The notes: generated by a model not told the origin, from the sequence alone. A DNA stretch of 64,000 bases from Maribacter sp. HTCC2170 (GCF_000153165.2 NC_014472.1:3034001-3098000), one strand, 5' to 3'; counted from the stretch's first letter, positions 45,429 through 55,256 are shown. Program-made: numbers and translations.

Positions 45429-47819
45429 CTAAGGTTTGAATGTTAGGAGGGATTTTGAGGTTTCCTTGATTTCCTTTTCATTCAACAACATCTTTCTAAA
45501 TTTGCCATTTACATACATTTCTGCCTGATCTTCATAGTGCTCACTAAATGGGTTGCCAGATTGACCTGTAGGCAAGATGCTCATACTGTTCTCAACATCT
45601 GAAAAGTCGATTACCCTTCTTGTAGAGGGGCCTGCGGACACTTTGTACATTCCAGTTTCATCATATGGGAAGGCCAAATTATTAATGACCTCACGTGTAC
45701 CATGAATGGGATATGGTCCAACATTAAAAAAAGAACGTAGAGCTGCCACCTGACCAATTGGGTGAGGGTGCTCTATAGTATGCACTTTGTCCCAAGTCCA
45801 ATCATTTAAATTGGGGCCATAATCCTTTTCTAAAGATTCCAAGGCTTCAATAAAAGATCCATTCACAATTTGTGATTTTGATTCAATCTTATCTTCGGTC
45901 AATGTGTTATCCCACCAAACTGATTCTGCCTTAGTTGCCATAGGTGCAATCATTCTTTTATGTAAATGTGTAGAAAGCAGTTGCTTAAACATTTCCTGGC
46001 CCAATTCATCGGAAAAAGTATTCTTTAAGAAGAAGAAAATCCAACGATGGTAAATCGCGGGTTCAACATTATTTAATTTGTACTCTCCATTCCATGCCTT
46101 GAGTTTATCCAGTTTTAATATGTAATCCTCAGAAAGGGACTTAACATCGATCAACTTACTCAAATCATCTACCACATTCGGGTTTACAGCCGATGTAACA
46201 TCTGTAATCATTTCTTCAACATCCTCTTTTGCCCAATCATTTTTGGGTTCTAAAAGATTCACAATACGTTTTGCTCTATTCTCTGGTAAATAATAACCTG
46301 GATATTGTATACCTGAAATAGAATCAGGTTGGTTATTCGCTGAATATACATACTTCCAAGGCGGATTTATTGCTTGAGGATTCTCCGAAAAGTCCAAATA
46401 ACGTTCAGGAGCGTTCAAATCAGAGCTATCTTTTAAGACAACCTTAGTATTGGCACTATTATCATCTTTATACAATTGCGCAGTTGCCCACCAAGCTACA
46501 TTACCTTCAGCATCGCCATACATGATATTCAGACCAGGAGCATGAATCTTTGGCAATTCACTTTTAAACTCATCAATATTTAAAGCATGTGAAATACCAT
46601 ACAAAGCATCCATTACATTGTTCTCTCTTTGCGTGTAAACCCACCACATCGAGATTGGCCTTTCTCCCTTTATTTGATCGGCGATTCCATTTAATATTGG
46701 TCCATGTTCAGTTTTTTTATAGCTAAATTCATATTCAATGGAATCTTTTATCTTAATTTTTTTTGTTACCGTTTCATAAGCAGCCCATCCATTTTTACCC
46801 TTATATTTTTCTTTTTCGGTTGGATGTGTTTCCTCATAAAAGAAATCAACATCATCATTTTCGAACATTGTCATTCCGTAGGCCAATTTACGATCATGCG
46901 CAAGCAACGGAAATGGCACCCCACCAAGATGATAGCCATATTTTTCATAGTTAGGTGTACTGATATGGGCTTCATACCATACAGAAGGTTGTGAGAATCC
47001 AATATGAGGATCATTCGCAAAAATCACTTTCCCGTTTTTTGTCTTCTCTGGTGCTATAACCCAACTATTACTTCCTTCAAATAAAGGTAAGGACAGCTCA
47101 CCAAGGGCATCTGAGACCATAGCAGTAATATCGTTAAGTATAGAATCAGATTTTTGTTCTTTATGATTTTGTATCCATTCGGTTTTGGTATCAACATCAA
47201 TTTCCAAATCCTCCAAATATGCTGCGCCAAGTTTATCTTTTATATTCGAAATTAATGGGTCGGTTTTGTGTGCCATCGCAAAACTAAAAGCCATGTAACC
47301 CACCGTATTATAAATATCCTCTAATTCGAAGGGTTCTTTTTCTAGACCAGTTAAATAAAACTCAACAGGTGTCGCACCTTCTCTAACGAATTCGTTAACA
47401 CCATCTAAATAGGCTTGCGATAACCTAACCATTGGACTATTTTCATTTAATTGGGATACAGTTGTTTTCGTAGCTTCATCAATCCCAAGCGATAAAAAGA
47501 ACTTATCTGTATTCAACATTTTGCTGCCAAACACTTCCGATAGCCTTCCTGTCCCAATTCTTCGTAATACCTCCATTTGCCATAAACGGTCTTGTGCATG
47601 AACATATCCAAGGGTCCTAAAGGCATCTGTCTCGTTCTGGGCATAAATGTGGGGAACACCATAGGTATCAAAATATACCTCAGATTCACTTGATAAACCG
47701 CTAAGGTCTTTCTGGCCTTCATAAGTCGGTGCCAAACTATTTATTGAAACACCTGCAATTACAACAACAATTGCCAATATTACTAACAGGATCAGTCCAA
47801 TTTTCTTAAACTTCTTCAT
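45429..47819 (-). CDS. Penicillin acylase family protein (Ntn hydrolase)
   Basis: The 796-residue precursor starts with an N-terminal membrane or signal segment (about 7-29). The family self-cleaves to expose a catalytic serine. Here that is S250 in EGSNSWVIAP, preceded by the spacer region, with the oxyanion and substrate segments FANDPHIGFSQPSVWYEAHI and LAYGMTMFENDDVDFFYE downstream. Members cleave amide bonds of penicillins, acyl-homoserine lactones or other N-acyl amides in the periplasm. The substrate cannot be told from sequence. It is transcribed alone, between two terminators. Confidence 0.92.
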   Translation of the reverse strand: MKKFKKIGLILLVILAIVVVIAGVSINSLAPTYEGQKDLSGLSSESEVYFDTYGVPHIYAQNETDAFRTLGYVHAQDRLWQMEVLRRIGTGRLSEVFGSKMLNTDKFFLSLGIDEATKTTVSQLNENSPMVRLSQAYLDGVNEFVREGATPVEFYLTGLEKEPFELEDIYNTVGYMAFSFAMAHKTDPLISNIKDKLGAAYLEDLEIDVDTKTEWIQNHKEQKSDSILNDITAMVSDALGELSLPLFEGSNSWVIAPEKTKNGKVIFANDPHIGFSQPSVWYEAHISTPNYEKYGYHLGGVPFPLLAHDRKLAYGMTMFENDDVDFFYEETHPTEKEKYKGKNGWAAYETVTKKIKIKDSIEYEFSYKKTEHGPILNGIADQIKGERPISMWWVYTQRENNVMDALYGISHALNIDEFKSELPKIHAPGLNIMYGDAEGNVAWWATAQLYKDDNSANTKVVLKDSSDLNAPERYLDFSENPQAINPPWKYVYSANNQPDSISGIQYPGYYLPENRAKRIVNLLEPKNDWAKEDVEEMITDVTSAVNPNVVDDLSKLIDVKSLSEDYILKLDKLKAWNGEYKLNNVEPAIYHRWIFFFLKNTFSDELGQEMFKQLLSTHLHKRMIAPMATKAESVWWDNTLTEDKIESKSQIVNGSFIEALESLEKDYGPNLNDWTWDKVHTIEHPHPIGQVAALRSFFNVGPYPIHGTREVINNLAFPYDETGMYKVSAGPSTRRVIDFSDVENSMSILPTGQSGNPFSEHYEDQAEMYVNGKFRKMLLNEKEIKETSKSLLTFKP

Positions 47820-47868
47820 TCTTTTGGTTTGGGTTCAAATCGAAAGATAGAACTATTTGAAAGATAAA

Positions 47869-47892
47869 AAAAGCACCTCGAAAGGTGCTTTT
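47869..47892 (-). terminator. Intrinsic terminator after dsbD (near-symmetric)
   Basis: A perfect 10-bp stem (47869-47878 with 47883-47892) closes a UUCG loop on the minus strand, with A and T runs on both sides. It lies 26 bases past the dsbD-like stop and 50 bases before the acylase start. Confidence 0.88.
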
Positions 47893-47917
47893 ATTGTTAG
47901 TCCGTGTTTGACCCTTA

Positions 47918-49402
47918 TCATTTTATTGATAAATTATTATAATTCTCTAACCCCTTCATTAACCAATTTCTATATTCTTCACTGTCCGCACTTTGCATTG
48001 CACTGTTCAACACCTCTAAATCAGGTGATAACAGCACATAATAGGGTTGTGAAGCCGAATTAAAATTTATTGTCTGGAAAGTACCCCACTTCTCCCCTAT
48101 GGTCTTAATACTCTTGACACGACCTGAATCGAATTTAAAATCAAATTGTTCTTCTGATGAAAGTTCTTTACGATCATCTATATAAAGTGAAATCAGTACA
48201 TAATCTTCTTTTAGCAATGGATAAATATCAGATTCGCTCCATACATTTTCCTCCATCTTTCGGCAATTAACACAGGCCCAACCGGTAAAATCGAGAAGAA
48301 TGGGTTTATTGACAGATTTTGCATAGGTGACACCTTCTTCAAAATCTTTATAACAATCGATCCCCAATGGGCAATCACTTTCCGTCTCAAAGACACTATA
48401 AAAATCCGGTGGTGGAAAACCACTCAACAACTTAAGATTAGTTATGTTGGTAAGTCCTAGAACTAAATATATAGTAAAGGCAAAGCTTACAATTCCCGTA
48501 ATTTTTCTACCCGCAGACAACTTTTGTTTAGGCCCATCGTGTTTAAATCTAAAAACACCGAAAAGATAGAGCGTGAGCAGCACAAAAAGTAAAATCCAAA
48601 TACCCAAGAAAATCTCTCTTTTGAAAATACCCCAATTGCCAACCAAATCGGCATTGGAAAGGAACTTGAATGCAAGTGCCAATTCCAAGAACCCCAGCAC
48701 TACTTTAACGGTGGTCATCCACCCACCTGATTTAGGGAGGGAATTTAACCAAGCTGGGAACATCGCGAATAAGGCAAAGGGCAATGCCAAAGCTACTCCA
48801 AAGCCTGTCATACCAGCTGAGAGGTTATAGGCCACTTCTCCTTCAGCTAAAGTCGTACTACCCAACAAACCACCTAATATGGGACCTGTACAGGAAAATG
48901 AAACTATGGCCAGAGTAACCGCCATAAAAAAGATGCCTATGCCCCCTCCTACCTTCGTCGAGGCAGCATCCATTTTATTTGCCCAAGAACTGGGTAAGGT
49001 CAATTCGTAATACCCAAAAAAGGAAAAAGCAAAAAACACGAATATGATGAAAAAGAACAAATTCAGCCAAATATTGGTCGCAATGGTATTCAATATCTGC
49101 GAGTCGACCGAATCGAAAATATGAAAGGGAAGGCTCAACAAAAAGTATATTAATACAATAAAGAAACCATATAAAATAGCATTGAAAATACCCTTCGACT
49201 TATTTCCCGTTTGTTTGGTAAAGAAAGAAACCGTCAAAGGAATCATGGGAAAAACACAGGGTGTCAATAAAGCAATTAATCCCCCTAAAAAGCCTAGTCC
49301 AAATACAACCCACAATGATGACTTACCATTTGAACTTTCATTACCGGTATTTAAAATCTCTTTGTTCTTAAGGTTTATTTTTAACGCATCACCCATTGCC
49401 AA
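47918..49402 (-). CDS. dsbD: DsbD-like thiol:disulfide interchange protein, membrane and thioredoxin part (frameshifted from its N-terminal domain)
   Basis: The 494 residues cover the CcdA-like eight-helix electron conduit (about 30-320) with its cysteines C49 in LLTPCVFP and C171 in SFSCTGP, and the C-terminal thioredoxin domain (about 340-490) with the active site C377-V-N-C380. DsbD carries electrons from cytoplasmic thioredoxin to periplasmic disulfide proteins and cytochrome maturation. The usual periplasmic N-terminal domain is encoded just upstream in another frame (49381-49893), overlapping by 22 bases. The only start codons in this frame are TTG at 49402 and ATG at 49396, at a point where homologues have no start. 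A single missing base would explain the split. Confidence 0.88.
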   Translation of the reverse strand: MAMGDALKINLKNKEILNTGNESSNGKSSLWVVFGLGFLGGLIALLTPCVFPMIPLTVSFFTKQTGNKSKGIFNAILYGFFIVLIYFLLSLPFHIFDSVDSQILNTIATNIWLNLFFFIIFVFFAFSFFGYYELTLPSSWANKMDAASTKVGGGIGIFFMAVTLAIVSFSCTGPILGGLLGSTTLAEGEVAYNLSAGMTGFGVALALPFALFAMFPAWLNSLPKSGGWMTTVKVVLGFLELALAFKFLSNADLVGNWGIFKREIFLGIWILLFVLLTLYLFGVFRFKHDGPKQKLSAGRKITGIVSFAFTIYLVLGLTNITNLKLLSGFPPPDFYSVFETESDCPLGIDCYKDFEEGVTYAKSVNKPILLDFTGWACVNCRKMEENVWSESDIYPLLKEDYVLISLYIDDRKELSSEEQFDFKFDSGRVKSIKTIGEKWGTFQTINFNSASQPYYVLLSPDLEVLNSAMQSADSEEYRNWLMKGLENYNNLSIK

Positions 49403-49893
49403 GCTTCGATCGTCACTGTCTTAATCACTGTTACGGCCTCGCCGCCATCCAGAGCAAAGTGAAAATCTTTATCAACCGCGATACAGACTTCCTTACATAC
49501 TTGATAAAAAAGGTTAACGTCTATTTGACGTACCTCTGTATTCAACAATTTAACACGTTGCTTAAAAACCACGTTCTTTTTAAAAAACGTTTCGTCAACC
49601 TCAAAAATATCGCTGTATTCCGTTTGGGTCTGACTTTCTTGGGTACCACCGACCAATTCATAATCAACCCCATTCTTTTCGTAAGTGAACTCACTGGGCA
49701 AAGAACCACCGTCTGCTGTAAATTGAGAATACACATGCCACCCTTCAAATATCTTTCCCCGTATGACAAGTTCATATTCGGTTTCAGAAATCTCATTGAC
49801 TTCTTGCGACCACAACACTGGGTTGTCATCATCCTGAGAAAACATAGATATACTACTGAATATCAATATTATAAATACAAAAAGATGCTTCAT
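49381..49893 (-). CDS. dsbD: N-terminal (alpha) domain of DsbD, separated by a frameshift
   Basis: The 170 residues have a signal peptide (1-19, ending MFSQ) followed by an immunoglobulin-like DsbD alpha domain. It includes GKIFEGWHVYSQ near 46 and the redox pair C133 and C137 in YQVCKEVCIAVD. The last residues (about VIKTVTIEAWQWVMR) run out of frame, while the downstream frame continues with SDDRSLAMGDALKINLKNKEIL, which reads as the expected continuation. Either this is a frameshift mutation or sequencing error in one gene, or two polypeptides are made with coupled translation. The 3' part alone would still have its membrane and thioredoxin domains. Confidence 0.85.
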   Translation of the reverse strand: MKHLFVFIILIFSSISMFSQDDDNPVLWSQEVNEISETEYELVIRGKIFEGWHVYSQFTADGGSLPSEFTYEKNGVDYELVGGTQESQTQTEYSDIFEVDETFFKKNVVFKQRVKLLNTEVRQIDVNLFYQVCKEVCIAVDKDFHFALDGGEAVTVIKTVTIEAWQWVMR

Positions 49894-51197
49894 TAATTCA
49901 ATATTATTTTTACTGCTTTCTTTGTTTTACTGGTAACTCTAAACCGATCATCGGCCCGTCTCCCAACTACCCAAATTATATCCTGCGATGAACATAACAA
50001 CCACTGGCTATCCTTTTCAATGAGGCTCAGCTTCTCGTCTTTAAAGTACTTGGACACTTTTTTTCGACCAACCATGCCAAAAGGATAAAAATAGTCGCCT
50101 TTTTGCCATTTTCTTAACACCAATGGATACTTTAACGTTTCTTTATCTACATATAGTACACTAGCGTTGGTCTCTTCAATATTGTTGACACTAACAATTG
50201 ATAAACTTATAGGTACGTCAATATGATCCGTAGATTCATCAATTTCGTAATTGAATTCAACCTTATCCATGGAGCCACTTAGCAAAAGTTCATCCCTATC
50301 TTTTACCAATCTATGGGTTTTGGAATAAATGGTCTTGCCACTCATTGCATTTAAAAGAAGTTTCACATCTTCCCACTCTGTAAACCCATATTCATTAAAA
50401 AGTCCATATAAATAAGCATCCAAGGGCTTTAAGACCTTCAAAGGCTCAATGGGAATACGAATAAGTTCTCCTTCAATCGTAAAGAGCTTCGCCTTAACTT
50501 GGTTTAAATGACCATCGGAAATGTCTGAAGCCTGCCTCAAATACTTTTGGGTAATACGAAAATTGTTACTGAAAGTAGGGTGGAGTTCTTTTAATCGTGG
50601 CACAATTTCATGCCTTATCTTATTACGAAGGTACTTAGTTTCTTTATTGCTTTGATCCTCACGCCATTCGATATTACTCTGTTTGGCGTACTCCATGATC
50701 TGCAGTCTTGAAAATGCAAGCAGCGGTCTTGATATTTCGTTTGTTTTAGACGGAATTCCCGTTAACCCTTTTATTCCGGTTCCTCGCGAAAGATTTATTA
50801 GGAATGTCTCTATATTATCATCTGCATGATGTGCGGTCACTAAAGTTTTAATACTATGTTGCTTCTTTAGGCTCTTAAACCACTCGTAACGCATTTTTCT
50901 AGCAGCCATCTGAATTGATACACCTTGCTCGTTAGCATATTCAAGGGTGTCAAAACATATTACAAAACAAGGCACCTTCAAAATCTCTGCCAATTCCTTG
51001 ACAAATCTTTCGTCCTTATCACTTTCAATATCACGTAGCTTGAAATTACAATGTGCCAATGAAAAATCCAGTCCAAGCTCTGAGCATAGATGAGCTAAAA
51101 CTACGCTGTCCAATCCACCACTACAGGCCAATAAAAATCTACTTTGAAGTAATTCTGGAAAGTGGTTTTCAATATGTTCTCTAAATTCATTCAGCAC
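49893..51197 (-). CDS. tilS: tRNA(Ile)-lysidine synthase
   Basis: ATP-dependent enzyme that converts the wobble cytidine of the AUA-reading tRNA-Ile to lysidine; essential in nearly all bacteria. It has 434 residues, with the PP-loop SGGLDS at 26-31, the HHADDNIETFLINLSRGTGIKGLTGI segment near 120-150, and the C-terminal substrate-binding domain (RKWQKGDYFYPFGMVGRKKVSKYF near 360). It overlaps the following dsbD N-terminal gene by one base (the A of its stop codon and the ATG), so they are probably co-transcribed. It follows the alpha/beta hydrolase gene by 13 bases. Confidence 0.95.
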   Translation of the reverse strand: MLNEFREHIENHFPELLQSRFLLACSGGLDSVVLAHLCSELGLDFSLAHCNFKLRDIESDKDERFVKELAEILKVPCFVICFDTLEYANEQGVSIQMAARKMRYEWFKSLKKQHSIKTLVTAHHADDNIETFLINLSRGTGIKGLTGIPSKTNEISRPLLAFSRLQIMEYAKQSNIEWREDQSNKETKYLRNKIRHEIVPRLKELHPTFSNNFRITQKYLRQASDISDGHLNQVKAKLFTIEGELIRIPIEPLKVLKPLDAYLYGLFNEYGFTEWEDVKLLLNAMSGKTIYSKTHRLVKDRDELLLSGSMDKVEFNYEIDESTDHIDVPISLSIVSVNNIEETNASVLYVDKETLKYPLVLRKWQKGDYFYPFGMVGRKKVSKYFKDEKLSLIEKDSQWLLCSSQDIIWVVGRRADDRFRVTSKTKKAVKIILN

Positions 51198-51210
51198 AAT
51201 GCAAAAATAC

Positions 51211-52035
51211 TTAAAGTTGTTGCCTCAGCCAATTCTGAATTACATTCAGCACTTCTTCCCGACAAATATCATTGTGCAGTTCATGATACCCTTCATCAAT
51301 TAGTTTTAAGGTCGTGACCTCACAATTTTCATGAAATTCCTCAGTACCCGTAAAATCTATAATAGGATCCCCTGTGCCGTGTAACAAAAGGGTATTGGAA
51401 TTTAAGTTTGAAGCGTTTTGAATTGCCCATTCCCCTGCGTCAATAATTGGAAAAGAAAACATAGGGCTTACTTTGTCATGAACCAACGGGTCTGACTTAT
51501 ATTTTTCAACTTCCATCGGTATTCTTGAAATTCCGCTTGGATCCAAGCCAGACGGTAATGTCAAAGAAGGCCAAACGTTTAGCATAGCTTTTCCGAGAAT
51601 CATTTTCCATTTCGGAGGTTGAAACGCCAACCTCAAATACGGACTCGTTGCAATAATGCCTTTTATATTGGTTTTATTCCTCAGCGCATGGTTTAAAACC
51701 AAATTACCACCCATACTATGACCGTATAAAAATTGTGCTTTATTAGGGAATAGAGAATTGGCTTTTTCCTGTACTAAACCCAATAATTGCAATAAAGCCA
51801 TATAACTAGGGCAGTGCCCTTTATTACCTTCGGTCTGGCCATGACCAAAATTGTCATAAACAACCACTGCAAATCCTGTTTTTAGCAACATTGGGATAAC
51901 ATATTCTTCATAGCGCCCAGAATGCTCCCCGAAGCCATGTACCAATATTACAACACCTTTGGTTTCATCAGGTTGAAAGTATCCCGCGTGGATTTTTGTA
52001 GTATTAAATTCTAAATCAATTCGTTGGAATTTCAT
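51211..52035 (-). CDS. Alpha/beta hydrolase, monoacylglycerol lipase-like
   Basis: The 274-residue serine hydrolase has the oxyanion-loop HGFGEHSGRY near 33-41, the nucleophile elbow GHSMGG with S107, a late aspartate in LLHGTGDPIIDF near 226 and the histidine in DEGYHELHNDI near 252. HGFGEHSGRY and the overall order match lysophospholipase / monoacylglycerol lipase (Hydrolase_4) proteins that act on lipid esters. There is no signal peptide, so it is cytoplasmic. It sits between pabB (29 bases upstream) and tilS. The exact substrate is unknown. Confidence 0.9.
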   Translation of the reverse strand: MKFQRIDLEFNTTKIHAGYFQPDETKGVVILVHGFGEHSGRYEEYVIPMLLKTGFAVVVYDNFGHGQTEGNKGHCPSYMALLQLLGLVQEKANSLFPNKAQFLYGHSMGGNLVLNHALRNKTNIKGIIATSPYLRLAFQPPKWKMILGKAMLNVWPSLTLPSGLDPSGISRIPMEVEKYKSDPLVHDKVSPMFSFPIIDAGEWAIQNASNLNSNTLLLHGTGDPIIDFTGTEEFHENCEVTTLKLIDEGYHELHNDICREEVLNVIQNWLRQQL

Positions 52036-52064
52036 ATTTCAAATTTAATTTTTAAATCAAGCTT

Positions 52065-53372
52065 TCAACTGTTTGAGCTTTCCAAAACCTCTCGCATAGC
52101 CTTCGCCTTTAGCAAACACTCCTCATATTCAAACTCAGGTGAAGCCTTCGAGGTTAAGGCACTACCAACAGCATAGGAAACATATTTGTTGCTTTGATTA
52201 TATAAAATACTTCTAATGACCACATTAAAATCAAAATCATTGTCAGGTGTAAAGTAGCCAACTGCACCACTGTAAAGCCCTCGCTTAAAAGATTCAATCT
52301 CTTCAATTATCTGCATTGCCGAAACTTTAGGTGCTCCGGTCATACTTCCCATAGGGAAAGTTTCTTTTATTATTTCAACTGGGTTTTTGTTTTCAGAAAC
52401 CTGACTTGCAACTGTTGATACCATTTGATGTACCTGTTCATAAGAATAAATCTCACATAGCTCCTCAACTTTTACTGAACCTTTTAATGCGCTTTTAGAT
52501 AAATCATTTCGGACCAAATCTACAATCATAATGTTCTCAGAACGTTCCTTAGGGTTGGTTTTAAGTGCATCCTTTAGCTCTTCGTCCTCTATAACATTAC
52601 TAGATCTCTTTGCTGTGCCTTTAATAGGTTGTGAAATAATTTTGTTTCCCTGTTTTCGTAAATAGCGTTCCGGTGAGGTACACATTAGGTATTTGTCGTC
52701 CAGTTTTAAGAACGTTGAGAAAGGAGCATTTGAAATAGCGTTGAGATTTTCATAAGTTCTCAACGGATCAATAACCGTACGTTCTGCATAAAATTCTTGA
52801 CAGAAGTTAGCTTCATATATATCACCACGATGAATACGTTTTAGCATTTCCTCAGCTCCTCGAAAATATTCATCCTTGAAAATTCTCATTTTAATACGGA
52901 TGTCATGGGTGACCAGGTCAGATTCAATGTAATTTGAAGTATGATTTTCGATGGTAATAAAATCCCCCTCTATCTCATCATTGACCATATTCAAATAGAT
53001 AAATTCTACCTGATTGCCTTTTACTCTAATAATCTTTTTAGGTTGAAAAAAAAAGAGCTCAGGAAAATTAAGTCCATCGTAATTAGTGGATGACAAAACT
53101 TCTACATCATTTTTTAGATCATAAGTAAGATATCCAAAGATCCAATCTTTCGTTTCGGACTGGTATTCCTTTAGATTTTCAAAAGCGTTTTCAGTATCAG
53201 TCTGTAAAACGGTCAAAGCATCAACTGCCAAAATTGCATCAAAAGAACTATACGATTCTGTGTGGGAGTTACTATCTAACCAAACCGTTTCATGATATTG
53301 CTGTGACCAATTGAGAAGCTGTTCTTTGAAAACAAATATATTGGCTACCTCAAAAGAAAGTTTTGTGCGCAA
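52065..53372 (-). CDS. pabB: Aminodeoxychorismate synthase component I-like chorismate-binding enzyme
   Basis: Chorismate-binding enzyme of 435 residues. PabB aminates chorismate to 4-amino-4-deoxychorismate for folate, usually with a PabA glutaminase. Motifs: GDIYEANFCQEFYAER near 182, SQPIKGTAKRS near 250, ENIMIVDLVRNDLSKSA near 278, and MTGAPKVSAMQIIEEIE near 338. A distinction from TrpE rests on the PIKGTAKRS form and on the absence of trp genes nearby; no pabA is adjacent. It is 4 bases downstream of the FMN reductase gene and part of the 53910-47918 minus-strand run. Confidence 0.87.
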   Translation of the reverse strand: MRTKLSFEVANIFVFKEQLLNWSQQYHETVWLDSNSHTESYSSFDAILAVDALTVLQTDTENAFENLKEYQSETKDWIFGYLTYDLKNDVEVLSSTNYDGLNFPELFFFQPKKIIRVKGNQVEFIYLNMVNDEIEGDFITIENHTSNYIESDLVTHDIRIKMRIFKDEYFRGAEEMLKRIHRGDIYEANFCQEFYAERTVIDPLRTYENLNAISNAPFSTFLKLDDKYLMCTSPERYLRKQGNKIISQPIKGTAKRSSNVIEDEELKDALKTNPKERSENIMIVDLVRNDLSKSALKGSVKVEELCEIYSYEQVHQMVSTVASQVSENKNPVEIIKETFPMGSMTGAPKVSAMQIIEEIESFKRGLYSGAVGYFTPDNDFDFNVVIRSILYNQSNKYVSYAVGSALTSKASPEFEYEECLLKAKAMREVLESSNS

Positions 53373-53376
53373 TTTA

Positions 53377-53910
53377 TTATAATTCAGAGATGAATTTTTC
53401 CAAAGAGGTAATGTGCGCTTCTTTCAGTTCATTGTTAGTTATACCTTTCTCCTCAACAAAATTATCGTAAAAAGAAGGTAGTGTAAATGTAGCACTGATT
53501 TCCCCTCCAACTCTTGGCAACGCATCCATTACATATTCAAGGGCGCTTATCGCCCCTCTCTTGCCTGGTGATGTGGATAACAAAAACATCTTGGTGTTTT
53601 CTAAATAGTTTCTATCTGCCCTGGACAACCAATCCAAAACATTTTTAAAATAGGCAGAAGGCCCACTATTGTGCTCATTTACCGCTAGTATCAAAGCATT
53701 ACAGTCCACAATCTTTTTCTTAAGTTCTTCCAAGGCTTCTGGAAACCCCAATTGCTTTTCACGATCTTCTCCATACATAGGAAATGTTTGGTTCGCCATA
53801 TTTAAAAGTTCAATATCATGACCATCGACCAACGATGTGGTATATTTCACCAATTTGAAGTTTACAGATGTCGAGGAATTGCTTCCTGCAAAAGCCAATA
53901 TAGAAGCCAT
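53377..53910 (-). CDS. NADPH-dependent FMN reductase family protein
   Basis: The 177-residue flavodoxin-like protein has the N-terminal phosphate-binding loop AFAGSNSSTSVNFKLVKY (about 6-23), the NEHNSGPSAYFKNVLDWLSR segment near 79-98 that contacts the isoalloxazine ring, and LLSTSPGKRGAISALEYV near 110. These are typical of the ArsH/YieF-type NADPH-dependent FMN reductases that reduce flavins, quinones or metals. It is the first gene of the minus-strand run leading into pabB, hydrolase, tilS and dsbD. The function within that group is unclear. Confidence 0.9.
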   Translation of the reverse strand: MASILAFAGSNSSTSVNFKLVKYTTSLVDGHDIELLNMANQTFPMYGEDREKQLGFPEALEELKKKIVDCNALILAVNEHNSGPSAYFKNVLDWLSRADRNYLENTKMFLLSTSPGKRGAISALEYVMDALPRVGGEISATFTLPSFYDNFVEEKGITNNELKEAHITSLEKFISEL

Positions 53911-53977
53911 AATTACGTTTAATGGGTTGTGTTCAACGAAAATACCCTAAAATACCTCGTTATGCGAGTATTTTATA

Positions 53978-53995
53978 TAATTTTGCAGCGCAAAA
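53978..53995 (+). promoter_or_regulatory. -7-like element and inverted repeat before the membrane protein gene
   Basis: TAATTTTG at 53978-53985 fits the Bacteroidota -7 consensus. An inverted repeat TTTTGC-AGC-GCAAAA (53981-53995) overlaps it and could be an operator. The -33 element is weak. The start codon is 80 bases further on. Confidence 0.35.
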
Positions 53996-54074
53996 CATCC
54001 AAACGTATTGTTTTTCAGGTATATACAACTTGATAGATGTTTGAATAAAATTCAATTAGAAACTTAAACAACCT

Positions 54075-55256
54075 TTGAAAAAGAAAACAGCCAGATTATT
54101 TTTTATTGATGCTATGCGAGCATGGGCTATTCTCATGATGTTGCAAGGTCATTTTATTGATGGGTTGTTGGATACGGCTTTTAGAGATAATTCGAACCTC
54201 ACTTTTAGTATCTGGAAATATTTTAGGGGAATTACCGCACCTGTATTCTTTACGGTATCGGGATTTATATTCACCTTTTTACTTATACGGGTTCCGCAAA
54301 ATGGATTGAAAAACCCTAGAGTTAAGAAAGGTATTAAAAGAGGTTTGCAACTTATATTCATTGGTTATTTGTTACGAACAAACCTGTTTGGCATCTTAAA
54401 AGGTCATGTATATGATGCCTTTTATTTGGTTGATGTCTTACATTGTATCGGGCTTTCTCTGCTGGGGATAATAGGAATTTATTTGTTGTCACAAAAAATT
54501 TCAAAATCTGCATTACCTTCTTTGTTGATTATGGCAACCGCTGTTCTTTTTCTTTTTGAACCGGTTTACAATGAGTGGTCTTTTGGGCTACTACCCCAGG
54601 CAATTGCCAATTATTTCACAAAAACCAACGGCTCAGTTTTCACCATAATTCCTTGGTTTGGCTATACAACTTTTGGTGCCTTCATGGCGGTGTTGTTTAC
54701 TCGTTACAAGAATCACAAATATCTTTATGAATACGCCATTACGCTCTGTCTTTTAGTTGGATTGACATTGATTTTCTTTTCCTCAAGTTTCCTTTTAGAG
54801 CTTTCAGGATTAACAGGAATTCAAGTATTTGAATCAATTGCTATGAACAATTTCTTGTTCATTCGATTAGGAGATGTCTTTTTGGTATTCGCAGTATTCA
54901 TGTTATTTCGAAGCTTTATGACCAACTCAACAGTTTTAAAAATAGGTCAAAGTACATTGTCTATCTATATTATCCATTTCATCATATTATATGGGAGTTT
55001 TACTGGATTGGGACTATACCGTTTCTTTAATCATGAATTAAACCCTCAAGTAGCAATTTTTGGGGCTATGGCTTTCATGATTGTTTGTTCTTTTGCAGCA
55101 CTACAGTATGATAAGAATAAAATAGCAATTAAAAGTTCTTTTACGACAGGATCTAAATTCATCATCCAAAACCTCGAGCCCTTGTTCGTATATCTTCAAA
55201 AGTCAATAAAGGAACTTGTGGTTAAATTTATACGTCTGCTGGGCATAGTTAAATAA
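54075..55256 (+). CDS. Multi-pass membrane protein, heparan N-acetyltransferase/DUF1624-like
   Basis: The 393-residue protein has about ten hydrophobic segments. The N-terminal FFIDAMRAWAILMMLQGHF, then YFRGITAPVFFTVSGFIFTFLL, resemble the DUF1624/HGSNAT-like acyltransferase family, in which a histidine near the first helix (here H26 in QGHF) takes part in acetyl transfer across the membrane. The frame is closed upstream by a TAG at 54057, and TTG at 54075 is the only start before the motif apart from a late ATG, so I take TTG. A strong bidirectional terminator follows. The acceptor substrate is unknown. Confidence 0.8.
   Translation: MKKKTARLFFIDAMRAWAILMMLQGHFIDGLLDTAFRDNSNLTFSIWKYFRGITAPVFFTVSGFIFTFLLIRVPQNGLKNPRVKKGIKRGLQLIFIGYLLRTNLFGILKGHVYDAFYLVDVLHCIGLSLLGIIGIYLLSQKISKSALPSLLIMATAVLFLFEPVYNEWSFGLLPQAIANYFTKTNGSVFTIIPWFGYTTFGAFMAVLFTRYKNHKYLYEYAITLCLLVGLTLIFFSSSFLLELSGLTGIQVFESIAMNNFLFIRLGDVFLVFAVFMLFRSFMTNSTVLKIGQSTLSIYIIHFIILYGSFTGLGLYRFFNHELNPQVAIFGAMAFMIVCSFAALQYDKNKIAIKSSFTTGSKFIIQNLEPLFVYLQKSIKELVVKFIRLLGIVK

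Noticed and set aside
49396-49896. 166-residue plus-strand ORF
   Set aside because: It is entirely antisense to the DsbD N-terminal gene, which has a signal peptide and redox cysteines; the plus frame has no family-like features.
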